64,000 nucleotides of DNA from NCBI GenBank assembly GCA_005503165.1, contig SCNT01000012.1, forward strand, positions 54,325-118,324, read 5' to 3'. The position numbers and the translations under genes were made by a program. Below the pieces are notes generated by a model. The model did no database searches. It was not told the origin of the DNA and saw only the letters and a list, made by a program, of their open reading frames with translations. Positions 27,376-36,441 of the stretch are shown here, piece after piece (position 1 is the first letter of the stretch; every line of letters starts with the position of its first letter). This DNA comes from Sphingomonadaceae bacterium 3R27E2-A. GTDB lineage: Bacteria; Pseudomonadota; Alphaproteobacteria; Sphingomonadales; Sphingomonadaceae.

Positions 27376-28157
27376 CTGTCCATTTCATCGGTGCCGGCCC
27401 CGGCGCGCCCGATCTCCTGACCCTGCGCGGGCGCGACCTGATCGCGGCCTCGCCGGTGTGCCTCTACGCAGGTTCGCTGATACCGGCGGCGGTACTGGAC
27501 CATTGCCCGGCGGATGCGCGGATCATCAACACCGCGCCGATGGAACTGGACGAGATCATGGCCGAGATCGCTGCCGCTCACGCCGCCGGGCAGGACGTCG
27601 CGCGCCTGCATTCGGGCGATCTTTCGGTGTGGTCGGCGATGGGCGAGCAGTTGCGGCGCCTGAGGGCGATGGGCATTCCGTTCACGGTGACGCCCGGCGT
27701 TCCCGCCTTTGCCGCCGCCGCCGCCGCGCTCGAAGCCGAGCTGACCCTGCCCGAACTGGCCCAGTCGCTGGTGCTGACCCGCACCCCCGGCCGGGCCAGC
27801 ACCATGCCGCCGACGGAAAGCCTGACCAATTTCGCGGTGACCGGGGCAACTCTGGCGATCCATCTCTCGATCCACAACCTCGACCAGGTGGTGGCGGACC
27901 TCGTCCCCGCCTATGGCGCTGACTGCCCGGTAGCGGTCGTCTGGCGGGCAAGCTGGCCCGATCAGCGCATCGTCCGGGCCCCGCTGGTCACGATCGCGCA
28001 GGCGGTGGCCGGCAGCATGGAACGCACCGCGCTGATTATCGTCGGCCGGGTGCTGGCGGCGGAGGATTTCGCGGAAAGCAGCCTTTACGCCCATGGCTAT
28101 GACCGCCGCTTCCGCCCGCAGGATGCCCTTTCGCGCTTTTCGGGCGTCAGCGAATGA
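27372..28157 (+). CDS. cobM: Precorrin-4 C11-methyltransferase CobM
   Basis: The 261-residue tetrapyrrole methylase starts at the ATG overlapping the cobE stop. It has [58 protein letters not shown] and [17 protein letters not shown], which together identify CobM/CbiF. It adds the C-11 methyl to make precorrin-5. It overlaps cobB by 4 nt. Confidence 0.95.
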   Translation: MTVHFIGAGPGAPDLLTLRGRDLIAASPVCLYAGSLIPAAVLDHCPADARIINTAPMELDEIMAEIAAAHAAGQDVARLHSGDLSVWSAMGEQLRRLRAMGIPFTVTPGVPAFAAAAAALEAELTLPELAQSLVLTRTPGRASTMPPTESLTNFAVTGATLAIHLSIHNLDQVVADLVPAYGADCPVAVVWRASWPDQRIVRAPLVTIAQAVAGSMERTALIIVGRVLAAEDFAESSLYAHGYDRRFRPQDALSRFSGVSE

Positions 28158-29509
28158 GCGGAGCCGGCACCATACCCGGCCTGACACCGGGCTTGATGAT
28201 CGCCGCCCCGGCCTCGGGCGAGGGCAAGACCACGGTGATGCTCGGGCTGCTGCGCGCGCTGACCGGGCGGGGCATGGTGGTGCAGCCGTTCAAGAGCGGC
28301 CCGGATTATATCGATCCCGCGTTCCATCGCGCCGCCTGCGGCCGCCGCTCCTTCAACCTTGACGGCTGGGCCATGGACGGCGGCACGATCGATGCGATCG
28401 TGCGCGAAGCGGCCGGCGCGGACATCATACTGGCCGAAGGCTCGATGGGGCTGTTCGACGGCGTCGCCAGCCCTGGTGCCACTGGCAATGGCGCCAGCGC
28501 CGATATCGCCCGCCGCATGGGCTGGCCGGTGGTGCTGGTACTGGACGTCTCCGGGCAGGCGCAGTCCGCCGCCGCGACCGCGCTGGGTTTCAAGCTGCTC
28601 GATAGCGGGATTAGCCTTGCCGGGGTGGTCCTCAACCGCGTGGCCAGTCCCCGGCATGAGCGGCTGGTGCGCGCGGGGCTGGATGCGGTCGGCATTCCGG
28701 TGCTGGGTGCGTTGCCCCGGCGCGGTGACCTGGCCCTGCCGGAGCGGCACCTCGGCCTGGTGCAGGCAGTTGAGCACCCCGCGCTGGACGCGGCGATTGC
28801 CGATTATGCCGCCTTGCTGCGCGATCACGCCGATCTCGACGCCATCTGTCGCGCCGCCGCTGCATCGGGGCAGGCATTGTCGCCGAACCTGGCGTGCCTG
28901 CCACCACCGCCGGCCCAGCGCATCGCCATTGCCCGCGATGCGGCCTTCTCGTTCGTCTATCCGCATGTGCTGGAAGCCTGGCGAAGGGCAGGTGCCGAAC
29001 TTCAGCCGTTTTCGCCGCTGGCCGACGAGGCACCGGCCGGGAATGCCGACATGATATGGCTGCCTGGCGGCTATCCCGAACTGCATGCGGGCACCATCGC
29101 CGCCGCCACGACGTTTCTGGAGGGGCTGCGCTCCCATGCCGCGACCCGGCCAGTCCACGGCGAATGCGGCGGCTACATGGTGCTGGGCGAAGCGCTGATC
29201 GACAAGGCGGGCGAGTCACATCGAATGGCTGGCCTGCTTGGTCTTGTGACCAGCCATGCGCAGCGAAAGATGCACCTGGGCTATCGTCAGGCCGAACTGC
29301 TGGCGCCGATTGCCGGGATGGCAACCGGGACCCGGCTGCGGGGCCACGAATTCCATTATTCGACCGTCACCCGGCAAACCGACGCGCCGCTTGCCCGCGT
29401 GACCGACGCCGACGGCGCTTTGGTCGCGGAGACTGGATCGCGGCGCGGAATGGTGACCGGCAGTTACTTCCACATGATCGCCCGCGAGCAGAGCGGGGCG
29501 GCTGCATGA
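28154..29509 (+). CDS. cobB: Hydrogenobyrinic/cobyrinic acid a,c-diamide synthase CobB
   Basis: The 451-residue amidotransferase has an N-terminal dethiobiotin-synthetase-like ATPase domain ([40 protein letters not shown]). A C-terminal class I glutaminase domain follows with nucleophile C338 in [12 protein letters not shown]. It amidates the a and c side chains using glutamine and ATP. In the aerobic route this precedes cobalt insertion by CobN. It overlaps cobA by 4 nt. Confidence 0.94.
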   Translation: MSGAGTIPGLTPGLMIAAPASGEGKTTVMLGLLRALTGRGMVVQPFKSGPDYIDPAFHRAACGRRSFNLDGWAMDGGTIDAIVREAAGADIILAEGSMGLFDGVASPGATGNGASADIARRMGWPVVLVLDVSGQAQSAAATALGFKLLDSGISLAGVVLNRVASPRHERLVRAGLDAVGIPVLGALPRRGDLALPERHLGLVQAVEHPALDAAIADYAALLRDHADLDAICRAAAASGQALSPNLACLPPPPAQRIAIARDAAFSFVYPHVLEAWRRAGAELQPFSPLADEAPAGNADMIWLPGGYPELHAGTIAAATTFLEGLRSHAATRPVHGECGGYMVLGEALIDKAGESHRMAGLLGLVTSHAQRKMHLGYRQAELLAPIAGMATGTRLRGHEFHYSTVTRQTDAPLARVTDADGALVAETGSRRGMVTGSYFHMIAREQSGAAA

Positions 29510-30228
29510 CGGGTTTGGTCTCCTTTGTGGGTGCAGGTCCCGGTGATCCCGAACTGCTGACGTTGAAGGCGCTCGCGCGGCTGGAGGCCGCCGAGGTCGT
29601 GCTGTTCGACGATCTGGCGTCCGGACCCATCCTTCACCGCGCACACCCCGACGCCACGCTGGTGGACGTCGGCAAGCGCGCCGGACGGCCTTCACCAAGC
29701 CAGGCCGAAGTCAACAGCCTGCTGGTGGCGCACGCGGCCACGGGTGCCCGCGTTGTACGGCTGAAATCGGGCGATCCGGGAATCTTCGGAAGGCTTGAGG
29801 AAGAGATCGCGGCCTTGCGGCAGGCGGGCATCGCGTTCGAGATCGTCCCCGGCATCAGTTCCGCCAGCGCCGCCGCGGCTGCCGCCGCCATCCCGCTCAC
29901 CCGGCGCGGGCTGGCCCGGCGGGTCCAGTTCGTCACCGGGCATGATGCGACGGGCACCTTGCCCGACGAGCTCAATCTGACGGCGCTGGCCGATGCCGGC
30001 GCAACAACCGTGGTCTTCATGCCGAAGCGAACCTTTCCGGCGCTTGCCGTCCGGCTGATCGCGGCGGGCTTGTCTCCCCAGACGCCGGCGCTGCTGGCCG
30101 AGAATGTCGGGCGCGCGGACCAGCGCCTGACACGCGGCACCGTGGCCGCACTGGCTGCGGCGATCGCCGACGGTGGCGGAACCACGCCGGCCCTGATCCT
30201 CTACGGCCCCTTGCTGGAGGACGCATGA
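29506..30228 (+). CDS. cobA: Uroporphyrinogen-III C-methyltransferase CobA
   Basis: The 240-residue SUMT has VSFVGAGPGDPELLTLKALA, VVLFDDLASGPILHRA, RLKSGDPGIFGRLEEEIAAL and EIVPGISSASAAAAAAAIPL. It methylates uroporphyrinogen III at C-2 and C-7 to give precorrin-2, the entry to the pathway. There is no CysG-like oxidase/chelatase extension, so it is the dedicated cobalamin-type enzyme. It overlaps cobB and cobF by 4 nt each. Confidence 0.95.
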   Translation: MTGLVSFVGAGPGDPELLTLKALARLEAAEVVLFDDLASGPILHRAHPDATLVDVGKRAGRPSPSQAEVNSLLVAHAATGARVVRLKSGDPGIFGRLEEEIAALRQAGIAFEIVPGISSASAAAAAAAIPLTRRGLARRVQFVTGHDATGTLPDELNLTALADAGATTVVFMPKRTFPALAVRLIAAGLSPQTPALLAENVGRADQRLTRGTVAALAAAIADGGGTTPALILYGPLLEDA

Positions 30229-30989
30229 TCGACCTCGCGCTCATTGGCATCGGCACCGGCAATCCCGAGCATCTCACGGCCGAAGCCGTGCGGGCCATGA
30301 ACGAGGCCGACCTGATCCTGCTTCCCGACAAGGGGAGCGCCAAGTCCGATCTGATCGACCTGCGGCGCACGATCTGCGACCACGCGCTGACCCGCCCGGT
30401 ACGTGTGGTCGAATTCGATATGCCGGTCCGCGATGCGAGACCGGATTACGCGCGCGCGGTGGACGATTGGCACGCGGCAATCGCGGCGGCATGGCGCGCC
30501 CAGATCTCCGCGCATCTGCCGGCGGGCGGTCGTCTGGCGCTGCTCGTCTGGGGCGATCCCTCGCTCTATGACAGCACCTTGCGGATCGCCGAAAGGCTGG
30601 AGGCGGGCGGGCAGCCCTTGCAGGTGCGGGTCGTGCCCGGCCTTACCAGCATCCAGCTGCTGACCGCTGCCCATGCCATACCGCTCAATCCGCTCGCAGG
30701 CGCGGTTACGATCACCACCGGGCGGCTGCTGCGCGCCCATGGCTGGCCCGCGCAAGCCGATACGGTGGTGGTCATGCTCGATGCCGGCTGCGCATTCGAG
30801 GTGCTGGAGCCTGCGGGCGTCTCGATCTGGTGGGGGGCCTATCTCGGCATGGCGCAGGAAACCTTGATCCATGGCCCGTTGGCGGAGGCGGCCCCGCGCA
30901 TCGCGGCACGACGGGCCGAACTGCGCGCGCGCCATGGCTGGATCATGGATGTCTATCTGATGCGAAAGGAGCAGGCCGATGTCGAGTGA
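30225..30989 (+). CDS. cobF: Precorrin-6A synthase (deacetylating) CobF
   Basis: The 254-residue methylase has LALIGIGTGNPEHLTAEAVR, DLILLPDKGSAKSDLIDLRR, LLVWGDPSLYDSTLRIAERL and VVPGLTSIQLLTAAHAIPLN. CobF methylates C-1 and removes the acetyl group, and is found only in the aerobic pathway. Its 3' end overlaps cobO by 11 nt. Confidence 0.94.
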   Translation: MIDLALIGIGTGNPEHLTAEAVRAMNEADLILLPDKGSAKSDLIDLRRTICDHALTRPVRVVEFDMPVRDARPDYARAVDDWHAAIAAAWRAQISAHLPAGGRLALLVWGDPSLYDSTLRIAERLEAGGQPLQVRVVPGLTSIQLLTAAHAIPLNPLAGAVTITTGRLLRAHGWPAQADTVVVMLDAGCAFEVLEPAGVSIWWGAYLGMAQETLIHGPLAEAAPRIAARRAELRARHGWIMDVYLMRKEQADVE

Positions 30990-31605
30990 TATGCAGGGCA
31001 CAGAGTCGACCGACGATGCCCGCCACGCCGAGAAGATGCGCAAGAAGCAGGCCGCGCGCAGCACGATCATGGCCGGCAAGACCCGCGAAAAGGGCCTGCT
31101 GATCGTGCATACCGGCAAGGGCAAGGGCAAGACCAGCGCGGCGCTGGGCATGGTGGTGCGCGCCATCGGCCATGGCATGAAAGTGGGTATTGTCCAGTTC
31201 GTCAAGGGCGCGATGCGGACCGGCGAGGCCGAGGTCTTCGCTGCCTTCCCCGATCGGGTGGAGTTCAAGCCGATGGGCGAGGGCTTCACCTGGGATACGC
31301 AGGACCGCGCGCGCGATATTGCCGCTGCACTCCGTGCCTGGGACGAGGTGAAACGCATGATCGTCGACCCGGCCTATCACATGGTGCTGGCTGACGAGAT
31401 GAACATCGCCCTGCGCTACGAATATTTGCCGCTCGATGAGGTGCTGGCCGTGCTGACCGCCAAACCGGAGATGAAGCACGTCATCGTCACCGGCCGCAAC
31501 GCGCCCGAGGCGCTGATCGAAGTGGCCGACCTCGTCACCGAGATGACCTTGGTGAAGCATCCCTTCCGTTCGGGCGTGAAGGCTCAACCGGGCATCGAGT
31601 TTTGA
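30979..31605 (+). CDS. cobO: Cob(I)yrinic acid a,c-diamide adenosyltransferase CobO
   Basis: The 208-residue protein is of the CobA/CobO/BtuR type. It has the P-loop GKGKGKTSAALGMVVRAIGH, then VGIVQFVKGAMRTGEAEVF, the acidic motif LADEMNIALRYEYLPLDEVL and HVIVTGRNAPEALIEVADLV. It transfers the 5'-deoxyadenosyl group from ATP to Co(I). The Co(II) reductase CobR that normally feeds it was not found in the window. Its stop overlaps the bluB start. Confidence 0.95.
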   Translation: MSSDMQGTESTDDARHAEKMRKKQAARSTIMAGKTREKGLLIVHTGKGKGKTSAALGMVVRAIGHGMKVGIVQFVKGAMRTGEAEVFAAFPDRVEFKPMGEGFTWDTQDRARDIAAALRAWDEVKRMIVDPAYHMVLADEMNIALRYEYLPLDEVLAVLTAKPEMKHVIVTGRNAPEALIEVADLVTEMTLVKHPFRSGVKAQPGIEF

Positions 31606-32249
31606 AGAAAGCGGCGCCCGTGTTCGACGCGCAATTCGAGGAGCAGTTCCTGCAACTGCTGCGCTGGCGCCGCGACGTCCGCCATTTCGAGACCCGCCCG
31701 GTGGCGGAAGCGGATATGCAGGCGATGCTGGGTTGCGCGGCCCTGGCGCCTTCGGTGGGGCATTCCCAGCCATGGCGCTTCGTGCGGCTGCGCAGGCCAG
31801 CACTGCGGCAAAGGCTCGTCGCCCACGTCGAGCGCGAGAACGTGCGGGCGGCGGCGCGCTACGCGGGCGATTCGCGCGGGCAGCTCTATCGCTCGCTCAA
31901 ACTTCATGGCCTGCGCGAGGCACCCGAACTGATCGCGGTCTACTGCGACGAGCAGCCCGAAGCTGGGCATGGCCTGGGTATCGCCACGATGCCCGAAATG
32001 CTGCGCTATTCGTGCGTGATGGCCATTCACAACCTCTGGCTCTCGGCGCGGCTGCGCGGCATCGGCCTCGGCTGGGTGTCGATCCTTGACCCGCAAGAGG
32101 TGCAGGCGCTGCTCGACGTGCCCACGCACTGGTCACTGATCGCGCTGCTGTGCATTGGCTACCCCTCGGATCAATCCGAAACACCCGAACTTGAACTGCG
32201 CGGTTGGCAGGCGCGCGAACCCCTGACCGACCGTGTTCTGGAAAGATGA
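31602..32249 (+). CDS. bluB: 5,6-dimethylbenzimidazole synthase BluB
   Basis: The 215-residue flavin enzyme of the nitroreductase fold has FLQLLRWRRDVRHFETRPVA, MLGCAALAPSVGHSQPWRFV and SARLRGIGLGWVSILDPQEV, which are BluB blocks. It breaks down reduced FMN with O2 to make the lower ligand DMB. The annotated start is a TTG overlapping the cobO stop. A GTG six codons later is equally possible. Having bluB beside cobT means the cell can make its own DMB ligand. Confidence 0.93.
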   Translation: MKKAAPVFDAQFEEQFLQLLRWRRDVRHFETRPVAEADMQAMLGCAALAPSVGHSQPWRFVRLRRPALRQRLVAHVERENVRAAARYAGDSRGQLYRSLKLHGLREAPELIAVYCDEQPEAGHGLGIATMPEMLRYSCVMAIHNLWLSARLRGIGLGWVSILDPQEVQALLDVPTHWSLIALLCIGYPSDQSETPELELRGWQAREPLTDRVLER

Positions 32250-32274
32250 CCACCATGCAAAGGACGCTTCCCCC

Positions 32275-32682
32275 ATGTTGACCCCCGTTGAGGATGGCCC
32301 TGCCATCGTGGCCTGCAACACCTGTCGCCACAGTGGCGATGCCAGGGAGGATGAGGCCGGCTTGCGCGGCGGCCAGCGCATGGTCGAGGCGCTGCGCCGC
32401 GCTCAGGCCAGCGATCCGCGTTATGCCGGGATCGCCGTCCAGGAGATGCCCTGCCTGTTCGCTTGCACCGAGTTCTGCACGGCGCATCTGCGCGCGCCGG
32501 GCAAGGTCGGCTATGTGCTAGGGCGGTTCGTGCCCGGCGAAGAGGCTGCCACCGCGCTGCTAGACTATGCGGTGCACTATGCCGCCAGCGACCATGGGCG
32601 CGTGCCGTTCAAGGACTGGCCGCAAGGAGTGAAGGGCCATTTCATCACCCGCACCCCGCCGCCGGGCTTTGTCGCGCAATGA
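32275..32682 (+). CDS. DUF1636 family metal-binding protein
   Basis: The start is taken at the ATG at 32275, preceded by AAGGACG. A GTG at 32233 overlapping bluB is possible. The 135-residue product has a ferredoxin-like cysteine pattern: CNTCRHSG near the start, then MPCLFACTEFCTAHLRAPGK and VGYVLGRFVPGEEAATALL. DUF1636 proteins often sit in cobalamin clusters, but no reaction is established to my knowledge. Overlap of its stop with the cobT start shows it is part of the operon. Confidence 0.82.
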   Translation: MLTPVEDGPAIVACNTCRHSGDAREDEAGLRGGQRMVEALRRAQASDPRYAGIAVQEMPCLFACTEFCTAHLRAPGKVGYVLGRFVPGEEAATALLDYAVHYAASDHGRVPFKDWPQGVKGHFITRTPPPGFVAQ

Positions 32683-33695
32683 GCGGCTTTGCATCCCGCG
32701 CCGCTTTCGAGGCGGCCCTTGCCGATCTGCCCAGACCCGATGGCGCGGCCAGCACTGCCGCTCGCGCGCGGCAGAACGATCTGACCAAGCCGCCTGGGTC
32801 ACTGGGGCGGTTGGAGGACATCGCGGTGTTCCTGGCCGGATGGCAGGGCACAGCGCGGCCGGTGCTGGAGCAAGGGCGCGCTGCCATCTTCGCCGGCAAT
32901 CACGGCTTTGTCGTCCATGGCGTCAGCGCCTTTCCCGCCAGTGTGACGCAGGCGATGGTGGCCAATTTTGCCGCCGGCGGCGCGGCGATCAACGCGCTGG
33001 CGGGCGCGTCGGGTCTCGATCTGCGGGTGGTCGCGCTCGAGCTTGACCGGCCCACCGCAGACTTCACCGCAGGTCCAGCCATGGACGAGGCAGACTGCCT
33101 TGCCGCGCTCAACGCTGGTGCGGCCGTGGTCGAGCCGGGGCTCGAACTGCTGGTGGTGGGCGAAATGGGCATCGGCAACACCACGGCCGCCGCTGCGCTA
33201 TGCGCCCGCGCGTTCGGTGGCAGGGCGCGGGATTGGGTCGGCCCGGGCACCGGGGTCGATTCCGAAGGGATCGCGCGCAAGGTGGCGGTGATCGAGCAGG
33301 CCCTGGCGCTGCACGGCGATGCGCCAGCCACGCCGTTCGAAACCCTGCGCCGGCTGGGCGGGCGCGAGATCGCCGCGATCGCCGGCGCGGTGCTGGCGGC
33401 CCGGCGGCAGCGCGTGCCGGTGGTGCTAGATGGTTTCATCACCTGCGCGGCGATCGCGCCACTCGCCGCCAGCGTCCCGGCCATCACCGATCACTGTCTG
33501 GCGGGCCATTGTTCGGCTGAACCTGGACACACCCGCCTGTTGGAAAGTCTTGGACTCGATCCACTGCTGTCGCTCGGCATGCGGCTGGGCGAGGGCAGCG
33601 GGGCTGCGCTCGCGGTCGCAGTGATCCGGGGCGCACTGGCCGCGCACAATGGCATGGCCACTTTTGCCGAGGCCGGGGTGGCTGGCGCGCTGTGA
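32679..33695 (+). CDS. cobT: Nicotinate-nucleotide-dimethylbenzimidazole phosphoribosyltransferase
   Basis: The 338-residue enzyme (CobU in Pseudomonas denitrificans naming) has RQNDLTKPPGSLGRLEDIAV, IFAGNHGFVVHGVSAFPASV, VGEMGIGNTTAAAALCARAF and the catalytic Glu E305 in LGMRLGEGSGAALA. It activates DMB to alpha-ribazole phosphate. Its ATG overlaps the DUF1636 stop. The stop overlaps the phosphatase GTG start. Confidence 0.95.
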   Translation: MSGFASRAAFEAALADLPRPDGAASTAARARQNDLTKPPGSLGRLEDIAVFLAGWQGTARPVLEQGRAAIFAGNHGFVVHGVSAFPASVTQAMVANFAAGGAAINALAGASGLDLRVVALELDRPTADFTAGPAMDEADCLAALNAGAAVVEPGLELLVVGEMGIGNTTAAAALCARAFGGRARDWVGPGTGVDSEGIARKVAVIEQALALHGDAPATPFETLRRLGGREIAAIAGAVLAARRQRVPVVLDGFITCAAIAPLAASVPAITDHCLAGHCSAEPGHTRLLESLGLDPLLSLGMRLGEGSGAALAVAVIRGALAAHNGMATFAEAGVAGAL

Positions 33696-34270
33696 CGAAG
33701 ACGAACAGCTTTACCCTCTTCCTCTTGCGGCATGGCGAGCCGGAAGGCGCCGGGCGACTGATCGGTACTACCGACGCCGTGCCAACCGCCGCCGGGATCG
33801 CTGCCTGCGTCGAGCAGGCATGCGATCTGGGCGTGCAGGCTTTGATTGCGTCGGACCTGTCGCGCGCACGCGCTGCGGGCGAGGCGATTTCGGCGCGAAC
33901 AGGTGTGGCACTGGCAATTGACGCGCGTTGGCGTGAGCTGGATTTCGGAGCGTGGGATGGATTGGCGCCTGGCGAAGTGGACGGCCTCGCGCTGGCCCGC
34001 TTCTGGGACGATCCCGATGCCTGTCCGCCCCCGGCGGGCGAGTGTTGGTCCGCTCTTGTCGGACGGGTTTCAGCGGCGCTCGTCAGTTTGGCCGCGCGGC
34101 CGACGCTGGTGGTTACCCACGGCGGCGCCATGCGCGCGGCATTGGCCGTGCTGTGCGGTTTTTCGGTTCGCCAGACCTGGGCTATCGACCTGCCCTATGG
34201 CGGCTTGCTGGCCTTGCGCGTGTGGCCCGGCGAAACACCTGCCGCACAAATCGTCGGCCTCTATCCATGA
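33692..34270 (+). CDS. Histidine phosphatase, probable alpha-ribazole-5'-phosphate phosphatase
   Basis: The 192-residue phosphoglycerate-mutase-like protein starts at a GTG in a GTGA junction. The catalytic motif is LLRHGEPEG with His14, and the second His lies in LVVTHGGAMRAALAVLCGFS. The position between cobT and cobS fits removal of the phosphate in nucleotide-loop assembly (Salmonella CobC activity). Family membership is clear and the precise substrate is inferred from context. Confidence 0.85.
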   Translation: MTKTNSFTLFLLRHGEPEGAGRLIGTTDAVPTAAGIAACVEQACDLGVQALIASDLSRARAAGEAISARTGVALAIDARWRELDFGAWDGLAPGEVDGLALARFWDDPDACPPPAGECWSALVGRVSAALVSLAARPTLVVTHGGAMRAALAVLCGFSVRQTWAIDLPYGGLLALRVWPGETPAAQIVGLYP

Positions 34271-34989
34271 AGGGCCTCGTCATCGCGCTCCAGTTCCTCA
34301 CGCGCCTGCCGATGCCGCGGGTGGCGGTCGATGATGATGCCTTTGCCCGGTCGATGCGCTGGTTTCCCGCCGCCGGGCTGGTGATCGGAGGGGTGGTTGC
34401 CGGGGCTGGCTGGCTCGGCGCACGTGCCGATGGCTGGGTCGCGGCGCTGGCCGCGCTCGCGGCATGGGTGGGGGTTACGGGCGCGCTTCACCTCGACGGG
34501 CTGTCGGACCTGGCCGATGGGATGGGCGCCATGCACAAGGGCCGCGAGCGATTGCTGGCGGTCATTGCCGATCCGCACGTCGGCAGCTTTGGCGTGGTGG
34601 CGATCGGGTTGCAATTGCTGGCCAAGCTGGTGCTGGCCCATGCGTTGTTGAGGAGCGGGGAAGTCGGCTTCATGGCTCTGCTGCTCATCCCTTTCGCCGC
34701 CCGCATTGGCCCGCTGGTCTGGACGCTCTGGTTGCCGCCGCTTCATGCCGGGCTGAGCGCCCGTTTTACGCAGGCGATTGGCATCCGGCATGTCGTCTGG
34801 TGGGCGCCGGCGCTGGTTGCCACCGCGCTGGCTGTACCGGCGATCCTGATGGCGGCACCGCTGATCGCGCTGTGGGGGCTGTGGCTGAAGCGGAAGCTGG
34901 GCGGTGTGTCGGGAGATTGCCAAGGCGCGGGGATAGAACTGGTCGAGACCGGCCTGCTGATCGCGGTGCTAATCCTGCGCCACCTGTGA
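34267..34989 (+). CDS. cobS: Adenosylcobinamide-GDP ribazoletransferase (cobalamin synthase)
   Basis: The 240-residue inner-membrane protein (CobV in Pseudomonas naming) starts at an ATG overlapping the phosphatase stop. Landmarks are LVIALQFLTRLPMPRV, TGALHLDGLSDLADGMGAMH, ADPHVGSFGVVAIGLQLLAK and KLGGVSGDCQGAGIELVETG. About six to seven membrane segments are seen. It joins the GDP-activated corrinoid to alpha-ribazole. Its 3' end overlaps the convergent cobQ by 21 nt. Confidence 0.94.
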   Translation: MKGLVIALQFLTRLPMPRVAVDDDAFARSMRWFPAAGLVIGGVVAGAGWLGARADGWVAALAALAAWVGVTGALHLDGLSDLADGMGAMHKGRERLLAVIADPHVGSFGVVAIGLQLLAKLVLAHALLRSGEVGFMALLLIPFAARIGPLVWTLWLPPLHAGLSARFTQAIGIRHVVWWAPALVATALAVPAILMAAPLIALWGLWLKRKLGGVSGDCQGAGIELVETGLLIAVLILRHL

Positions 34990-36441
34990 CAGCGCGATCA
35001 GCGCGTCGATGTCGACATGGGCTTCCAGTATCGCGGCGATCTCGTCGAGCGCTGTGTCGATGGCCACGTTCTGATCGATCCCTTGTGCCGCGTTCTCTAC
35101 CTCGGCCCCGATCCGCGCCAACCACACGGCGCGCTGCACGGCCAGGTCGAGCAGGCCATGCACGTAACTGCCGGCAACGCGCCCGTCGCGGCTGATGGAA
35201 CCATCGTGCGCGCCATCAGCCATCACGCAGACCGGGCGCTGGGCATCGGGGCCGGCAGTATCGCCAATGTGGATCTCGTAACCCTCGAAGCGCGTGCCCA
35301 GCGCTGTGCCGGCGACGCGCTTCAGCGTCTTGTCACCGGCGAGGACGGTCTCGACATCGAGTAGCCCGAGGCCCTCGACGCTGCCCGCCGCGCCCTCGGT
35401 GCCATGCGGATCGCTGATGCGGCGCCCCAGCATCTGATAGCCGCCGCATAGCCCCAGCACGTGGCCGCCACGCCGGTGATGGGCGAGGATGTCGATATCC
35501 CAGCCCTCGGCACGCAGAAACGCGAGGTCGGCCATCGTCGCTTTCGATCCGGCCAGCACCACCAGTGCCGCTTCGGCGGGAATCGGCTGGCCGGGCGGGA
35601 TCATCCGCAGTTCCACACCGGGTTCGAGGCGCAGCGGGTCGAGATCATCGAAATTGGCGATGCGCGGCGTGATCGGGCAAGCCACCAGCGTGCGCCCGCC
35701 CTGCCCGGTCATGCGTCGTTCGAGAACCACCGCATCCTCGCTCGGCAGGCGTGCCGCGGGAGCCAGCCATGGCACTACGCCGAAACCACGCCATCCCGAG
35801 AGCTGCTCGATCTGGCGGTAGCCATCCTCGAACAGCGCCGGGTCGCCCCGAAACTTGTTGATGAGGAAGCCGTGGATCATGGCTGCATCTTCGGGCGCGA
35901 TCACCGTTCGCGTGCCTGCGATCGCAGCGATCACCCCGCCGCGATCGATGTCACCGACCAGCACTACCGGCACACCCGCCGCGCGGGCAAAGCCCATGTT
36001 GGCGATGTCGCCTTGGCGCAGGTTGATCTCGGCTGGCGAACCCGCTCCCTCGACCACGACGATGTCGCATTCGCCGCGCAGCCGGCGATAGCTGGCCAGC
36101 ACGTCTTCCAGCAGCGCGCCTCGCGCCTGCCGGAAATTGCCGGCGCGTAGGTTCCCGCGCATCTGGCCATGAACGATCAGTTGCGAGGTGTGATCGGCTT
36201 GCGGCTTGAGCAGCACCGGGTTCATGTCGGTGGTGGCATCGGTGCGGCAGGCGATGGCCTGCGTCGCCTGTGCCCGCCCGATTTCGCCGCCATCGGCGGT
36301 GACGGCGGCGTTGTTCGACATGTTCTGCGGCTTGAACGGGCGTACCGTCAGGCCGCGGTTGACCAGCGCCCGGCACAGGCCGGCCACCAGCACCGATTTG
36401 CCGACATCCGAGCCAGTGCCCTGCAACATCACCGCGCCCAA
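34969..36441 (-). CDS. cobQ: Cobyric acid synthase CobQ
   Basis: The 490-residue glutamine amidotransferase has the ATPase domain (MLQGTGSDVGKSVLVAGLCR, VRPFKPQNMSNNAAVTADGG, DIVVVEGAGSPAEINLRQGD). The glutaminase domain has C332 in HVLGLCGGYQMLGRR. It amidates the b, d, e and g side chains. It is the last gene of a leftward cobC-cobD-cobQ run. Its start overlaps cobD by 13 nt and its end overlaps cobS on the other strand. Confidence 0.95.
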   Translation of the reverse strand: MGAVMLQGTGSDVGKSVLVAGLCRALVNRGLTVRPFKPQNMSNNAAVTADGGEIGRAQATQAIACRTDATTDMNPVLLKPQADHTSQLIVHGQMRGNLRAGNFRQARGALLEDVLASYRRLRGECDIVVVEGAGSPAEINLRQGDIANMGFARAAGVPVVLVGDIDRGGVIAAIAGTRTVIAPEDAAMIHGFLINKFRGDPALFEDGYRQIEQLSGWRGFGVVPWLAPAARLPSEDAVVLERRMTGQGGRTLVACPITPRIANFDDLDPLRLEPGVELRMIPPGQPIPAEAALVVLAGSKATMADLAFLRAEGWDIDILAHHRRGGHVLGLCGGYQMLGRRISDPHGTEGAAGSVEGLGLLDVETVLAGDKTLKRVAGTALGTRFEGYEIHIGDTAGPDAQRPVCVMADGAHDGSISRDGRVAGSYVHGLLDLAVQRAVWLARIGAEVENAAQGIDQNVAIDTALDEIAAILEAHVDIDALIALSQVAQD

